From Candidatus Berkiella cookevillensis (GTDB lineage Bacteria > Pseudomonadota > Gammaproteobacteria > Berkiellales > Berkiellaceae): a DNA stretch of 64,000 bases. Made by a program: the position numbers and the translations under genes. The stretch spans positions 2,480,001-2,544,000 of the forward strand of contig NZ_LKHV02000001.1 in the NCBI RefSeq assembly GCF_001431315.2. Direction: 5' to 3'. This document shows positions 52,273-61,527 of the stretch, piece by piece (position 1 is the stretch's first letter; each line of letters opens with the position of its first letter). Under the pieces are notes generated by a model. The model saw nothing but the letters and a program-made list of their open reading frames with translations, did no database searches and was not told the DNA's origin.

Positions 52273-52527
52273 TTAAGCGACATTTACTACTTCAGATGCC
52301 ACTTCAGATTCAGTTGCATGATCATGCTGCTTGCTGAAGTAATCATAAGTTAAATAACCACCACCCAATAATAATGCTGTTGATACACCGTACCAAAATG
52401 ATCCCCATCCCATGTAGCCAACAATTGCAGTTGTTGTGCCAACAGCAATGCATGCACCTGGAACGATTGGGCAAACTGGGCATCCACCAGCAACATTTTG
52501 CAATTCATTACTATTAATAACTCTCAT
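52273..52527 (-). CDS. Double-glycine-leader peptide, microcin/bacteriocin-like precursor
   Basis: 84 residues. The N-terminus MRVINSNELQNVAGG is a textbook double-glycine leader (hydrophobic residues at -4, -7 and -12, EL at -8/-7, GG at -2/-1), so cleavage by a C39 peptidase would leave a 69-residue peptide beginning CPVCPIVPGAC. That peptide has a long Gly-rich hydrophobic segment (TTAIVGYMGWGSFWYGVS then TALLLGGGYL) like class II bacteriocins and microcins, followed by a polar tail with HDH. Cys and His residues could bind metal. AGGA stands eight bases before the ATG. The promoter overlaps a Zur-like operator, and a zur-like gene lies 160 bases downstream. No exporter or immunity gene is recognisable nearby. 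It could instead be a non-toxic exported peptide. Confidence 0.7.
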   Translation of the reverse strand: MRVINSNELQNVAGGCPVCPIVPGACIAVGTTTAIVGYMGWGSFWYGVSTALLLGGGYLTYDYFSKQHDHATESEVASEVVNVA

Positions 52528-52560
52528 TTATACCATCCTATCAAGTTACAAAAGAGAATT

Positions 52561-52577
52561 ATGTTATAACATAACAT
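52561..52577. promoter_or_regulatory. Zur-like operator
   Basis: ATGTTATAACATAACAT is a perfect 7-3-7 palindrome, close to the gammaproteobacterial Zur box (AAATGTTATAnTATAACATTT). It covers the -10 element of the double-glycine peptide gene, 34 bases before its start codon. Confidence 0.65.
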
Positions 52578-52590
52578 AGCCTTACTTCAA
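52563..52590 (-). promoter_or_regulatory. Promoter of the double-glycine peptide gene
   Basis: Minus strand TTGAAG (52585-52590), 16-base spacer, TATAAC (52563-52568). The -10 lies inside the Zur-like palindrome, an arrangement in which a bound repressor would block RNA polymerase. Confidence 0.5.
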
Positions 52591-52616
52591 GAGATGATGA
52601 AAAATCTTAAAACAAC

Positions 52617-52883
52617 TTATGCTGAGCTTACTTCAGAAATCTGTCTATCCGCTTCCTTTGGTTTCTTGCTCCAGGCAAGAATACCCCAAATACACATGCC
52701 CAAATATACCAAGAATAAAAAGGCTTGCGCATAAGCATTCAATGTAAGATTGTAAGCAATCCAGCCTATATTTGATAATGCCCACAGCCATTGGCCAATT
52801 ACACTTTTCTTAATAATAAAAATATTACCTGCTAAAGAAATAACAACCAGTCCCCAGCTTAGTACTTCCCAATTCATTGCCAT
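52617..52883 (-). CDS. Small membrane protein resembling PnuC-type transporters
   Basis: 88 residues with three hydrophobic helices: WEVLSWGLVVISLAGNIFII, GQWLWALSNIGWIAYNLTL and AQAFLFLVYLGMCIWGILAW, and a charged tail (KKPKEADRQISE). The WxWxxSNIxWIxYN and QAxLFxVYxxxxIWGxxxW pattern recalls half of the nicotinamide-riboside transporter PnuC; a half-length protein would need to dimerise or serve another role. GAGGA ten bases before the ATG supports the start. It reads towards the double-glycine peptide gene, but that gene has its own promoter in the 89-base gap. Confidence 0.65.
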   Translation of the reverse strand: MAMNWEVLSWGLVVISLAGNIFIIKKSVIGQWLWALSNIGWIAYNLTLNAYAQAFLFLVYLGMCIWGILAWSKKPKEADRQISEVSSA

Positions 52884-52899
52884 TATTTATGATTCCTCG

Positions 52900-53430
52900 T
52901 TTATTTTTGGTCTTTACAAATGGAACAACTGTCGCTGTTCCAAGTAATGCTTGGACTGCTTTGTCACGAACGCCTCGCAGCCTGCCCGCGAATTGTTTAG
53001 CTCGCAATGTGAACCTATGGTTAATAAATATCGTCTTTTTCTTCGTTCGCACAGTGAATATTTTCTCACTTTGTAAAGGGAGACGCTCGTTCAGCGTAGC
53101 TGTACGAGCAGAGGGATTTAGCTTTTTGAACTTAGCCCCCAGCATAAATCCCCCTTGCGCACTTATCAGTGCGCGTCCCCCTTCAAAAAGTGGGATCCTG
53201 ATTCGCAACGCTCATCGATAAGTATATCCGCCCTTGCAGTGCATCTCGCAGCAAAATTGGTAGAGGAAATAATCATTCGCTACGCTCATTTTTTTCAGAA
53301 ACTGATTTGATGAGTGCAACGAATCAATAACGCCTCTCCCAAAATGGTAGAGGCGGGCTAAAAGCCTGGTGAGGGTTTAAAACCTAAAATTTTCTCTATC
53401 TTATTATCTTTGTGCAAATATTAAAAATAC
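52900..53430. repeat. Repeat-filled intergenic region upstream of rplQ terminator
   Basis: About 550 bases (of a 609-base gap) of non-coding DNA made of hairpin modules: GCTCGT/ACGAGC around 53088-53112, TGCGCAC/GTGCGCG around 53156-53175, AATCATTCGCTACGCTCATT at about 53271, and paired phrases such as AAATCCCCC and GAGGGATTT. Open frames across it on both strands are produced by these repeats and have Arg/Lys/Leu-rich translations without homology I recognise. It shares pieces with 18410-18620 and 51410-51690. Confidence 0.55.
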
Positions 53431-53437
53431 AGCACAC

Positions 53438-53464
53438 AAAAAAAAGCCAGGAAAAACCTGGCTT
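53438..53464 (-). terminator. Rho-independent terminator of the alpha operon
   Basis: On the minus strand AAGCCAGG-TTTTT-CCTGGCTT followed by TTTTTT; perfect 8-bp stem, 29 bases past the rplQ stop codon. It ends the ribosomal cluster. Confidence 0.95.
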
Positions 53465-53492
53465 CTTAATTTTATGATAGCTGTAAAAGAGA

Positions 53493-53876
53493 TTATGCGT
53501 TTGCACTCGCATTAGCACGTTCTCTATCAACTAATTCGATCAACGCCATTGGCGCACGGTCACCCGCTCTGAAACCGCATTTTAAAATTCTCAAATAACC
53601 ACCGGGTCTAGCTTTGTTTTTAGGTCCGATGTCATTGAATAGTTTAGTTACGATGTCACGATTTCTAAGACGGTTAAATGCAAGACGACGGTTTGCTAAG
53701 CTATCATTCTTCGCTAAAGTAATGAGTGGCTCAACAACCTGGCGTAATGATTTAGCCTTAGGTAAAGTGGTTTTTATAATTTCATGTTCTAGTAATGAAG
53801 CGGCCATGTTACGAAACATTGCTTTTCGATGACTGCTATTTCTATTTAATTTTCTTCCTGCTTTACGATGACGCAT
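53493..53876 (-). CDS. rplQ: 50S ribosomal protein L17
   Basis: 127 residues, same as E. coli. [20 protein letters not shown] is the invariant N-terminus; [20 protein letters not shown] and [20 protein letters not shown] follow. It contacts 23S rRNA near the tunnel exit. Last gene of the alpha operon, 62 bases after rpoA, with AGGT six bases before the ATG and a strong terminator behind it. Confidence 0.98.
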   Translation of the reverse strand: MRHRKAGRKLNRNSSHRKAMFRNMAASLLEHEIIKTTLPKAKSLRQVVEPLITLAKNDSLANRRLAFNRLRNRDIVTKLFNDIGPKNKARPGGYLRILKCGFRAGDRAPMALIELVDRERANASANA

Positions 53877-53938
53877 TTTCGCACCTAAACTTTTATCTTA
53901 AATATTTAATCGTTTTAGCTAATTTAAAGCGCGTTGAA

Positions 53939-54937
53939 TTAAGATTCTTTACGCTCTAACCCTGCAGGTGGCCAACCCTCTAATCTCATACCTAATGATA
54001 GGCCTTTGGCTGCTAATACATCTTTAATCTCTGTTAAAGATTTTTTACCCAGGTTAGGAGTTTTTAGTAACTCCATTTCTGTGCGCTGTATTAAGTCACC
54101 AATGAAAAATATATTTTCTGCTTTTAAGCAATTTGCAGAACGTACTGTTAGCTCAAGTTCATCTACAGGGCGCATTAAAATAGGATCGATTCCAATTTCT
54201 TTCTTGCGCTCTTCTGGCTTTTCTTGGCTCTTGAGATCTACAAACACAGATAATTGCTCAGCCAATATGGTTGCAGATCGTCTGATAGCTTCTTCAGGAT
54301 CTAAGGTACCATTGGTTTCAATATCAATGATAAGTTTATCAAGGTCAGTTCTACCCTCAACACGTGCACTTTCTACATTATAGGTCACACGTTTTACTGG
54401 GCTAAAAGAAGCATCTAATTGCAAATTACCAATAGTTACGGCTTCGTTCTCAGCAACTTTTCTTAAGATTACAGGCTCATAGCCTCTGCCACGCGCAACC
54501 GTAATCGTCATCTTAATTGAACCGTTGTTTGTAATATGAGCAATCACATGATTAGGATTTACAATTTCGATATCATGATCGAGCTGAATATCACGTGCAC
54601 ATACTGGACCAGTCCCGGTCTTTTCTAGTTGGAGTTCAACTTCATCTTTATGATCTCCATGCATCCTAAAGGCTAAGCCTTTAAGATTTAGTAATATTTC
54701 TACTACATCTTCTTGAATGCCTTCAATTGTAGTGTACTCATGAAGTACGCCTTCAATCTTCACCTTAACAGCAGCAGCACCTGGCATACTTGAAAGGAGA
54801 ATTCTTCTAAGAGCATTTCCTAGGGTATGGCCAAATCCTCTTTCTAAAGGCTCAAGTGTTACTCGAGCCTCATTAGGATTAAGTTGATTTACAATAATAT
54901 TGCGGGGCTTTAGAAACTCTGTCACAGCACGTTGCAT
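53939..54937 (-). CDS. rpoA: RNA polymerase alpha subunit
   Basis: 332 residues. N-terminal assembly domain with [20 protein letters not shown] and [16 protein letters not shown]; linker; C-terminal DNA-binding domain with [20 protein letters not shown] and [20 protein letters not shown]. It dimerises to nucleate polymerase assembly, and its C-terminal domain contacts UP elements and activators. GGAGGAG six bases before the ATG gives strong translation. Between rpsD and rplQ, as in E. coli. Confidence 0.98.
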   Translation of the reverse strand: MQRAVTEFLKPRNIIVNQLNPNEARVTLEPLERGFGHTLGNALRRILLSSMPGAAAVKVKIEGVLHEYTTIEGIQEDVVEILLNLKGLAFRMHGDHKDEVELQLEKTGTGPVCARDIQLDHDIEIVNPNHVIAHITNNGSIKMTITVARGRGYEPVILRKVAENEAVTIGNLQLDASFSPVKRVTYNVESARVEGRTDLDKLIIDIETNGTLDPEEAIRRSATILAEQLSVFVDLKSQEKPEERKKEIGIDPILMRPVDELELTVRSANCLKAENIFFIGDLIQRTEMELLKTPNLGKKSLTEIKDVLAAKGLSLGMRLEGWPPAGLERKES

Positions 54938-54958
54938 GTAACACTCCTCCGGTCAGGT

Positions 54959-55573
54959 TTACTTAGAGTAGAGCTCTACAACTAATAGTTCATTTATATC
55001 AGATGGTAACTCATCACGATCAGGAACTCGCTTATACTCGCCTGTAAATTTTTGTGAATCTACAGTAACCCAATCAACCCAACCTTTTTCTTCTGCATGT
55101 TTTAATGCGTCAACAATGCGCACTTGGTCACGGGATCTTTCTCGAATAGAAACGATATCGCCAGCTTTAACTTCAAAGGATGGGATATTAACACATCTGC
55201 CATTTACTAAGATAGCTTTATGAGAAACGAGTTGGCGGCCTTCTTTACGTGTAGCTGCAAAACCCATTCTATAAATGATATTGTCTAAGCGTGACTCCAA
55301 CAATTGAAGAAGGATCACACCTGTAGCGCCTTTTTGACGAGCAGCTTGTTTGTACAGTCGTCTAAATTGTCTTTCAAGAACCAAATATTTAAATTTAAGC
55401 GCTTGCTTTTCAGTTAGCTGAAGAGCGTAGTTTGTGTCACGTTTACGATTAGCACCATGCTGTCCTGGTCTCGTTTGATGGCTACATTTCGTCTGTAAAT
55501 CTCTTACTTTGTGCTCTAGATCTTTTTGGTAACGTCTAGATAACGCACAAGTAGGTCCTAAATACCTTGCCAT
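54959..55573 (-). CDS. rpsD: 30S ribosomal protein S4
   Basis: 204 residues (E. coli 206). [19 protein letters not shown] is a recognisable start, [20 protein letters not shown] and the S4 RNA-binding domain [20 protein letters not shown] with [19 protein letters not shown] follow. It binds 16S rRNA early in 30S assembly and in E. coli represses the alpha operon by binding its leader; the leader here is too short for the same pseudoknot (see promoter at 56539). Confidence 0.98.
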   Translation of the reverse strand: MARYLGPTCALSRRYQKDLEHKVRDLQTKCSHQTRPGQHGANRKRDTNYALQLTEKQALKFKYLVLERQFRRLYKQAARQKGATGVILLQLLESRLDNIIYRMGFAATRKEGRQLVSHKAILVNGRCVNIPSFEVKAGDIVSIRERSRDQVRIVDALKHAEEKGWVDWVTVDSQKFTGEYKRVPDRDELPSDINELLVVELYSK

Positions 55574-55602
55574 AATGACTCGCCTATTTCTGTATTACTA
55601 AA

Positions 55603-56094
55603 TTAAACTCTTCTTTGCTTAGGTGCTCTGCAACCATTAAAAGGTATGCCAGTCACATCGTATATTGCTGTTACAGAGACAAAATCTCTTACAGCACGTA
55701 CAGATGCGTCACGCCCTGGTCCTGGACCATAAACACGAACTTCTGCGGATTCAGCACCATAAAGTTCTTTGGTCTTTTGGATTGCTTTAGCGGTCGCGAC
55801 TTGACCTGCAAATGGTGTGCTCTTTCTAGAGCCACGGAAACCACTACCACCTGCTGTTGCCCAAGCTAAGGCATTGCCCTTAACATCAGTGATGGTGATG
55901 ATAGTATTATTGAATGAAGCAAAAACGTGCACGATAATGTCAGAAACAAGGCGTTTAACCCTTTTCTTTCCACCGCGGCCTTTACTACCACTCGCAGAGC
56001 CTTTATCACCAGATTTACCATCTGATCCTTCGGTCTCAGTGCCAATTACACCTTGTTCTGTGTCTTCTTCAATTATTTGAGTACTATCAACCAT
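55603..56094 (-). CDS. rpsK: 30S ribosomal protein S11 with acidic N-terminal extension
   Basis: 163 residues, about 35 longer than the usual 129. The extension ([20 protein letters not shown], then Ser/Gly/Lys-rich [17 protein letters not shown]) is acidic then glycine-rich and precedes the normal S11 core: [73 protein letters not shown]. The core also differs from E. coli at many places, including RAPKQRRV for RPPKKRRV. There is no internal Met that would give a normal length, so the extension is translated. ATG at 56094 with GGA eight bases upstream; a GTG six bases earlier is less likely. S11 sits on the 30S platform near the mRNA exit. Confidence 0.95.
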   Translation of the reverse strand: MVDSTQIIEEDTEQGVIGTETEGSDGKSGDKGSASGSKGRGGKKRVKRLVSDIIVHVFASFNNTIITITDVKGNALAWATAGGSGFRGSRKSTPFAGQVATAKAIQKTKELYGAESAEVRVYGPGPGRDASVRAVRDFVSVTAIYDVTGIPFNGCRAPKQRRV

Positions 56095-56125
56095 GCTCAC
56101 TATCCAAACTAGTTAAAACGGATTT

Positions 56126-56494
56126 TTACTTTTTACTAACTTTACTGCCACGAGCACCTTTACGGGTTCTGGCGTTAGTTCTCGTGCGCTGACCACGTAA
56201 AGGCAGACGGTTACGATGTCGCTTGCCTCTGTAGCAACCAATATCAATCAAACGCTTGATTCGCATAGCGATTTCACGTTTGAGATCACCTTCAGTAGAA
56301 AGTTTTGCAACTTCATTCTGAAGTAGTCGAACAACTTCTAAATCTAAGTCTTGTACCTTGGTATCACCTTTAACACCAACGCGCTCACATAATTCCTTAG
56401 CACGTGTTGCACCAATACCAAAAATACTACGCAAAGCAATTCTAATATGCTTACGAGGTTCTAATGGAACGTTTTGAATTCGAACCACAGCCAT
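56126..56494 (-). CDS. rpsM: 30S ribosomal protein S13
   Basis: 122 residues. MAVVRIQNVPLEPRKHIRIA, LRSIFGIGATRAKELCERVG, IGCYRGKRHRNRLPLRGQRT and RTNARTRKGARGSK are standard S13 motifs; the protein bridges 30S head to 50S and contacts P-site tRNA. First gene of the alpha operon, with AGGAG ten bases before the ATG and its own promoter in the 96-base gap after rpmJ. Confidence 0.98.
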   Translation of the reverse strand: MAVVRIQNVPLEPRKHIRIALRSIFGIGATRAKELCERVGVKGDTKVQDLDLEVVRLLQNEVAKLSTEGDLKREIAMRIKRLIDIGCYRGKRHRNRLPLRGQRTRTNARTRKGARGSKVSKK

Positions 56495-56538
56495 AATCTA
56501 TAGTCTCCTAAAAACCCACAACGGAGCGAGGATCGCAA

Positions 56539-56567
56539 ATCCTACTCGAGGGTATAACAAATGTCAA
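56539..56567 (-). promoter_or_regulatory. Alpha operon promoter
   Basis: Minus strand TTGACA (56562-56567, perfect -35), 17-base spacer, TAGGAT (56539-56544). Transcription would start near 56532, leaving a 37-base leader before rpsM. It sits where E. coli starts the alpha operon. Confidence 0.65.
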
Positions 56568-56590
56568 AGATGTATATGCGAAAATGATTC

Positions 56591-56719
56591 TTAACCCTGT
56601 CTTTGCTTATGACGAGGATCATCTTTACAAATTATGAATAAGGTTTTCTTATTTCGCTTTGTACGACTAACAACCTTACAGTGCTTACACATTTTTTTTA
56701 TTGAAGCGCGAACTTTCAT
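56591..56719 (-). CDS. rpmJ: 50S ribosomal protein L36
   Basis: 42 residues, four more than the common 38. [20 protein letters not shown] starts as expected, with zinc ligands CKHC (11, 14), Cys31 and His37 intact, and the invariant end DPRHKQRQG. The extra residues are in the basic middle ([14 protein letters not shown]). It closes the spc operon 17 bases after secY, before the alpha operon promoter. Confidence 0.96.
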   Translation of the reverse strand: MKVRASIKKMCKHCKVVSRTKRNKKTLFIICKDDPRHKQRQG

Positions 56720-56735
56720 GGTTACCTCAAAAATC

Positions 56736-58070
56736 TTAACCTAATAATCCAAAGCCACCTGGACCACCACCTTTACCCTTTATATTTGCTTTTTTTAGCA
56801 GTGACTCATATTGTTGCGACATCAAATGAGCTTGCACTTGAGCAATGAAATCCATAATCACAACAACAACGATTAACAACGAAGTTCCACCAAAATAAAA
56901 GGGAACTTGCCACTGATAAACTAAAAACTCAGGCATTACTGCTACAGTTGTTATGTAAATTGCGCCAATCAACGTCAAACGTGTCATGACTTTGTCAATA
57001 TAATTAGCTGTTTGCTCACCTGGGCGAATACCTGGAACAAAGGCGCCAGAACGCTTTAAGTTGTCAGCTGTCTCTCTTGGATTAAACACCAGAGCAGTAT
57101 AGAAAAAACAGAAAAATATTATACCGGTAGTTAGCAATAAAATATATGGAAGCTGGCCAGGTTGTAACGCCATGCTTATGTTATTCATCCAAGATAAATT
57201 GCCATCCGCTTTACCAAACCACTGTGCTAATGTGGCAGGAAACAAAATTAAACTTGATGCAAAAATGGGAGGAATAACACCTGCCATATTAATTTTTAAA
57301 GGTAGATGACTTTGCTGTGCCGCATACATCATCTTACCCTGTTGTCTTTTTGCATAATTCACTGTAATGCGTCTTTGGCCACGTTCTACAAATATGATAA
57401 AAGCGACAACCAACAACATAACTGCAACTAAAAAGACCAACGCGATAGGCTGCATTAAGCCTTGTCTTACTTGTTCAAAAGTATTACCAATTGCCCCAGG
57501 CAAACCGGAAACAATACCCGCAAAAATAATGAGCGATATTCCGTTGCCCACACCTTTTTCAGTGATTTTTTCACCCAGCCACATTAAGAACATTGTTCCT
57601 GTGACCAAAGAAAAGGTTGTTGTAACATAAAATATAACGCCAGTATGCATAGCAGCCGATCCTGCTAATACTTTACTCATACCGAAAGCTTGAAAGAATG
57701 CTAAAAACAGCGTTCCATAGCGCGTATACTGCGCAATCTTTCTTCGACCTGTTTCGCCTTCTTTCTTTAACTGCTCTAATTTAGGAGATACTACCGTCAT
57801 TAACTGCATGATAATGGATGCAGAAATATAGGGCATAATCCCTAGCGCAAAAATAGATAGACGTTGTAAAGCACCGCCCGAGAAAACATTTGCTAAACCT
57901 AGAATATTACTTTGTAGATTTCCAAATAACTCGCTTAAACGTCCTGGATCTATGCCTGGGACAGGTATGTGTGCTCCAATTCGAAATACCACGAGCGCCC
58001 AAAAAACAAACCATAAGCGTTGTTTGAGTTCTTTTAGTCCACTCGAATGCTGTCCACCCATCCCCTTCAT
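56736..58070 (-). CDS. secY: Preprotein translocase subunit SecY
   Basis: 444 residues, ten membrane helices. [17 protein letters not shown], plug-region [62 protein letters not shown] and [20 protein letters not shown] are SecY signatures. It forms the SecYEG channel for protein export and membrane insertion. Starts three bases after the rplO stop; ends with [14 protein letters not shown]. Confidence 0.98.
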   Translation of the reverse strand: MKGMGGQHSSGLKELKQRLWFVFWALVVFRIGAHIPVPGIDPGRLSELFGNLQSNILGLANVFSGGALQRLSIFALGIMPYISASIIMQLMTVVSPKLEQLKKEGETGRRKIAQYTRYGTLFLAFFQAFGMSKVLAGSAAMHTGVIFYVTTTFSLVTGTMFLMWLGEKITEKGVGNGISLIIFAGIVSGLPGAIGNTFEQVRQGLMQPIALVFLVAVMLLVVAFIIFVERGQRRITVNYAKRQQGKMMYAAQQSHLPLKINMAGVIPPIFASSLILFPATLAQWFGKADGNLSWMNNISMALQPGQLPYILLLTTGIIFFCFFYTALVFNPRETADNLKRSGAFVPGIRPGEQTANYIDKVMTRLTLIGAIYITTVAVMPEFLVYQWQVPFYFGGTSLLIVVVVIMDFIAQVQAHLMSQQYESLLKKANIKGKGGGPGGFGLLG

Positions 58071-58073
58071 AAA

Positions 58074-58517
58074 TTAATTCCCAGCCTCTACTGTGCCACC
58101 TGCTTTCAAAATAGCTTCTTTGGCACCGTTGGTTAAGCGAACTTCTGGCGCAATCTTCAAGGCTTTGTTGATTTCGCCTTTCATCATGACTTTAACAAAT
58201 TTGATGTGTGCATTAACAATATTTGCTTCTTTTAAAGTCTGCAAATTCACTGTATCCACTTCCATTTGATTAAGTTCATTCAAACGAATTTCTTGTGATA
58301 ACAATGATTTTCTTGAGCAAAAACCAAATTTTGGCAAACGTCTTTGCAAAGGCATTTGACCGCCTTCAAAACCAACTTTATGGTAGCCACCAGATCGTGA
58401 TTTTTGACCTTTATGTCCACGTCCACAGGTCTTGCCTAAACCACTACCAGGACCACGACCAACTCTTCTCGCTGTTTGTTTTGAACCAACAGCAGGCTTT
58501 AAAGTATTTAACTTCAT
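58074..58517 (-). CDS. rplO: 50S ribosomal protein L15
   Basis: 147 residues (E. coli 144). [39 protein letters not shown], and [18 protein letters not shown] are the conserved loop; C-terminal globular domain with [19 protein letters not shown]. Starts directly after the rpmD stop, in the spc operon order rpmD-rplO-secY. Confidence 0.98.
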   Translation of the reverse strand: MKLNTLKPAVGSKQTARRVGRGPGSGLGKTCGRGHKGQKSRSGGYHKVGFEGGQMPLQRRLPKFGFCSRKSLLSQEIRLNELNQMEVDTVNLQTLKEANIVNAHIKFVKVMMKGEINKALKIAPEVRLTNGAKEAILKAGGTVEAGN

Positions 58518-58709
58518 TTAAAGCTCCCTTACTGAAACCATATAAGAAATTTGATTAATCATTCCACGGTTTGCAGGTGTGTCAAGCACCTCTACTGTCT
58601 GATTAATGCGTCTTAATCCGATACCGTTGGCACTTGCAATATGATTTTTTTTTCTGCCTGATAAACTTTTAGTTAAAGTAACAGACACATATTTCGCTTG
58701 ATTAGACAT
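58518..58709 (-). CDS. rpmD: 50S ribosomal protein L30
   Basis: 63 residues from the ATG at 58709 ([18 protein letters not shown]); the frame is open upstream into rpsE but only this start gives the family length. Conserved LGLRRxNxTVxxxDTPxxRGMI appears as [20 protein letters not shown]. It overlaps the rpsE stop by eight bases, so translation is coupled. Confidence 0.96.
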   Translation of the reverse strand: MSNQAKYVSVTLTKSLSGRKKNHIASANGIGLRRINQTVEVLDTPANRGMINQISYMVSVREL

Positions 58710-59223
58710 TTGATTTTTCGCCTGTAATTTCTTCAACCGTTTTACCACGCTTGTCCGCAATTGTAGAAGGAGAATAAGAATTCTTTAAGCCCTTCATTGT
58801 CGCACGAACAACGTTAACCGGATTGGTTGAGCCATAGCATTTTGCCAATATATTGTGCAAACCCGCTACTTCGAAAATAGCTCTCATTGCACCACCAGCA
58901 ATAAGACCTGTACCATCAGACGCAGGCTTCATGAGTACTTTTGAAGCACCATGTTCTGAAATAATTGTATGATGGAGGGTATCCCCTTTCATTGGGATGG
59001 TAATGAGATTTCGTTTAGCATTTTCCATCGCTTTACGAATTGCCTCTGGCACTTCTCTTGCTTTACCACGACCGACACCAACTCTACCCTGTCCGTTACC
59101 AACAACAGTCAACGCAGAGAAACCAAAGATACGTCCACCTTTAACTACTTTTGCAGTTCTGCGAACTTCAATTAGTCTTTCTTCGTATTGTCCTTCGGTA
59201 ATTTCATTAGCTGATTGTGACAT
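58702..59223 (-). CDS. rpsE: 30S ribosomal protein S5
   Basis: 173 residues from [20 protein letters not shown], with GAGGA eight bases upstream; a TTG five codons earlier overlaps that site. Conserved [20 protein letters not shown] with [17 protein letters not shown], and the C-terminal GNPxNVVRAT as [16 protein letters not shown]. Located near the mRNA entry channel and important for accuracy. Overlaps rpmD by eight bases. Confidence 0.97.
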   Translation of the reverse strand: MSQSANEITEGQYEERLIEVRRTAKVVKGGRIFGFSALTVVGNGQGRVGVGRGKAREVPEAIRKAMENAKRNLITIPMKGDTLHHTIISEHGASKVLMKPASDGTGLIAGGAMRAIFEVAGLHNILAKCYGSTNPVNVVRATMKGLKNSYSPSTIADKRGKTVEEITGEKSNV

Positions 59224-59234
59224 TAAAAGATTCC

Positions 59235-59603
59235 TCAAACGTTTACGCCATTTTCACGCACTGTTTCAACAAAAGCTTTCAAACGGCCTTGGTATTTAAA
59301 ACCACCTCTGTCTGAAGCAACTTTTTCAACACCTGCTTGTTTAGCTCTTGCCGCTAGTAATTTACCAACTTCAGTCGCCACTTCAGTTTTACTTTTGCCA
59401 TTTAACTTTGCGCGTAACTCTTTATCTAAACTACTCGCGCAAGCCAAAACTTTGCCACCTTCAGCAGCAATAATTTGGCCATAAATATGGCGAGGTGTGC
59501 GATGTAAACAAAGTCTAGCAATACCTGTTTCAGCACCAAGTTTTTTAATGTGTAGAGTCGTTTTTTGGCTTCTACGTAAACGCTGTGAACGTTTATTAAT
59601 CAT
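59235..59603 (-). CDS. rplR: 50S ribosomal protein L18
   Basis: 122 residues. Basic N-terminus ([20 protein letters not shown]), [39 protein letters not shown], and [20 protein letters not shown] are the family motifs. Binds 5S rRNA with L5 and L25. Lies 13 bases after rplF in the spc operon. Confidence 0.98.
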   Translation of the reverse strand: MINKRSQRLRRSQKTTLHIKKLGAETGIARLCLHRTPRHIYGQIIAAEGGKVLACASSLDKELRAKLNGKSKTEVATEVGKLLAARAKQAGVEKVASDRGGFKYQGRLKAFVETVRENGVNV

Positions 59604-59616
59604 ACACTGCCCTTAG

Positions 59617-60177
59617 TTATTTCTTTTTGGTCTCTTTCAAAATAATACGTTCGTCATGATAACGGATACCTTTGCCTTTATAGGGCTCTGGTTTTCTAAT
59701 ACCTTTACGAATATTTCTAATATCCGCAGCTACCTGACCAACCAAATGCTTTTCGATACCCTTAACGATAATTTCTGTCGCGCTGGGTGATTCAAAAACA
59801 ATTCCTTCCGGTGCCGTATATTCAACAGGATGGGATAGACCAAGCGTCAAATTCAGCTTTGTTGTTTTGCCAGCAGCAACTACTTGTGCTCTGTAACCTA
59901 CGCCTACCAACACCAATTTCTTTTCAAAACCATTGCTGACGCCATGAACATGGTTACTTAACAATGCACGTGTTGTGCCTGCTAATGCATCACCGTTTGT
60001 TAGTCCTTCGCTTGGTTTAACGGTTATTTCGTTATTTGCATATTCAACACAAATACCTTGAATTAACGACTGCGTTAATTCGCCTTTAGAACCCTTAACC
60101 TTTACAAGACTAGCTTCTATTTTGATATCCACACCGTTTGGAACTGGTATGGGCTTTCTTGCTACTCTAGATGACAT
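59617..60177 (-). CDS. rplF: 50S ribosomal protein L6
   Basis: 186 residues (E. coli 177). MSSRVARKPIPVPNGVDIKI, two repeated alpha/beta domains, VGVGYRAQVVAAGKTTKLNL, GLSHPVEYTAPEGI and the RNA-binding C-terminal RKPEPYKGKGIRYHDERIIL. Near the GTPase centre. Carries a few extra residues at the C-terminus (KETKKK). Confidence 0.98.
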   Translation of the reverse strand: MSSRVARKPIPVPNGVDIKIEASLVKVKGSKGELTQSLIQGICVEYANNEITVKPSEGLTNGDALAGTTRALLSNHVHGVSNGFEKKLVLVGVGYRAQVVAAGKTTKLNLTLGLSHPVEYTAPEGIVFESPSATEIIVKGIEKHLVGQVAADIRNIRKGIRKPEPYKGKGIRYHDERIILKETKKK

Positions 60178-60195
60178 ATCATTATCCCACTCAGT

Positions 60196-60591
60196 TTAAG
60201 CCACAAAACATAATACTTCGCCGCCTTGACCTAGCTTGCGCGCATCACGGCCTGACATTACGCCCTTAGAAGTAGAAACGATAGCAATACCTAAACCGTC
60301 CATTACTTCAGGGATTTCATCGCTGGAAAAATATCTTCTTAATCCAGGCGTACTCACTCTTTTAATCGTGTCGATAACAGGTTTTCCGTTAAAATATTTT
60401 AACTGAATTGTTAACTCAGGTTTTGCTTTGTCATCATTAACAGAAAACTTCTCAATGTAACCTTCTGCTTGTAGCACTTTTGCTATAGCAGCTTTAAATT
60501 TTGAAGCAGGCATTGTAACACTGTCAAAGTGCGCTTTATGTGCATTTCGAATTCTTGTTAACATATCAGCAATTGGATCTTGCATACTCAT
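60196..60591 (-). CDS. rpsH: 30S ribosomal protein S8
   Basis: 131 residues. [32 protein letters not shown]-type segment, and the C-terminal [20 protein letters not shown] with VLCFVA are diagnostic. Binds helix 21 of 16S rRNA and in E. coli represses the spc operon. Two in-frame ATGs (60591, 60585) are possible starts; no strong ribosome-binding site separates them. Confidence 0.98.
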   Translation of the reverse strand: MSMQDPIADMLTRIRNAHKAHFDSVTMPASKFKAAIAKVLQAEGYIEKFSVNDDKAKPELTIQLKYFNGKPVIDTIKRVSTPGLRRYFSSDEIPEVMDGLGIAIVSTSKGVMSGRDARKLGQGGEVLCFVA

Positions 60592-60616
60592 AACTTTAAT
60601 AAACCTCTTTCAGGTG

Positions 60617-60919
60617 TTACCAACTTGATTTAACTAGGCCAGGAACTTCACCACGCATGGCAAGTTCTCTTAACATATTTCGACAAACACCAAACTTTCT
60701 GTAAACGCCTCTTGCACGGCCTGTCAATTTGCATCTATGAGACAAACGAACGTAAGAAGAATCCCTAGGCAACTTTTCCATTTCAGACAATACTTGATAT
60801 TTTTCTTCAATAGACAAAGATGGATCGCTTAGTTTCTGCTTTAATGCTTCTCTCTTTTCACGATGTCGTTGCAAGTAAATTCTCTTATCTTCACGACGCA
60901 TCATTCGGTTGCTTGCCAT
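60617..60919 (-). CDS. rpsN: 30S ribosomal protein S14 (zinc-independent type)
   Basis: 100 residues, the long C-minus form without the CxxC zinc finger of the 61-residue type. Ends [20 protein letters not shown], then [22 protein letters not shown] (shown in part), which is the invariant C-terminus. Between rplE and rpsH. Confidence 0.98.
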   Translation of the reverse strand: MASNRMMRREDKRIYLQRHREKREALKQKLSDPSLSIEEKYQVLSEMEKLPRDSSYVRLSHRCKLTGRARGVYRKFGVCRNMLRELAMRGEVPGLVKSSW

Positions 60920-60933
60920 ATTAATATGCCTCT

Positions 60934-61527
60934 TTAAACTTTTTGTTCCCTGAAGGGTAAATTGAACGCTTTTAATAATGCGTATGCTTCTGCATCTGTT
61001 TTTGCAGTTGTTGTGATCGTAATATCTAAACCACGAATGCTATCAACCTTTTCATATTCAACTTCTGGAAAGGTGATCTGTTCTTTGAGTCCTAAGCTGT
61101 AATTGCCTCTTGAATCAAAAGAACGAGGATTAATACCTCTAAAATCTCTTACACGTGGTAACGCAACTGTAACGAGTCTATCTAAAAACTCATACATTCT
61201 GTTGTCGCGTAAAGTAACTTTACAGCCAATTGGCCAACCTTCTCTGATTTTAAAACCAGCGATAGATTTTCTTGTTTTTGTGATAACTGCTTTTTGACCA
61301 GCGATCAATGTCAATTGTTCTTCTGCAAACTTAACGATTTTCTTATCTTCAGCTGCTTTGCCAACACCCATATTAAGAGTGATTTTTTCAATTTTTGGCA
61401 CTTGCATAACATTGCCATAATTGAATTGCTTCATTAACTGAGGCGCAATAACTTCTAAATATTTTGCTTTTAAACGCGCTACATTCGCATTTACTGCTGC
61501 AGTTTTTGTTGTTTTTTGCTTAGACAT
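60934..61527 (-). CDS. rplE: 50S ribosomal protein L5
   Basis: 197 residues, about 18 longer than E. coli at the N-terminus ([20 protein letters not shown]). The core has [60 protein letters not shown] and [19 protein letters not shown]. Binds 5S rRNA. Starts eight bases inside the end of rplX, so it is translationally coupled; the extension is partly due to this overlap. Confidence 0.97.
   Translation of the reverse strand: MSKQKTTKTAAVNANVARLKAKYLEVIAPQLMKQFNYGNVMQVPKIEKITLNMGVGKAAEDKKIVKFAEEQLTLIAGQKAVITKTRKSIAGFKIREGWPIGCKVTLRDNRMYEFLDRLVTVALPRVRDFRGINPRSFDSRGNYSLGLKEQITFPEVEYEKVDSIRGLDITITTTAKTDAEAYALLKAFNLPFREQKV

Noticed and set aside
52825-53221. Overlapping 114-127-codon frames on both strands
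   Set aside because: They lie in a palindromic repeat region where stems keep both strands open; translations show no domain or consistent start signal.
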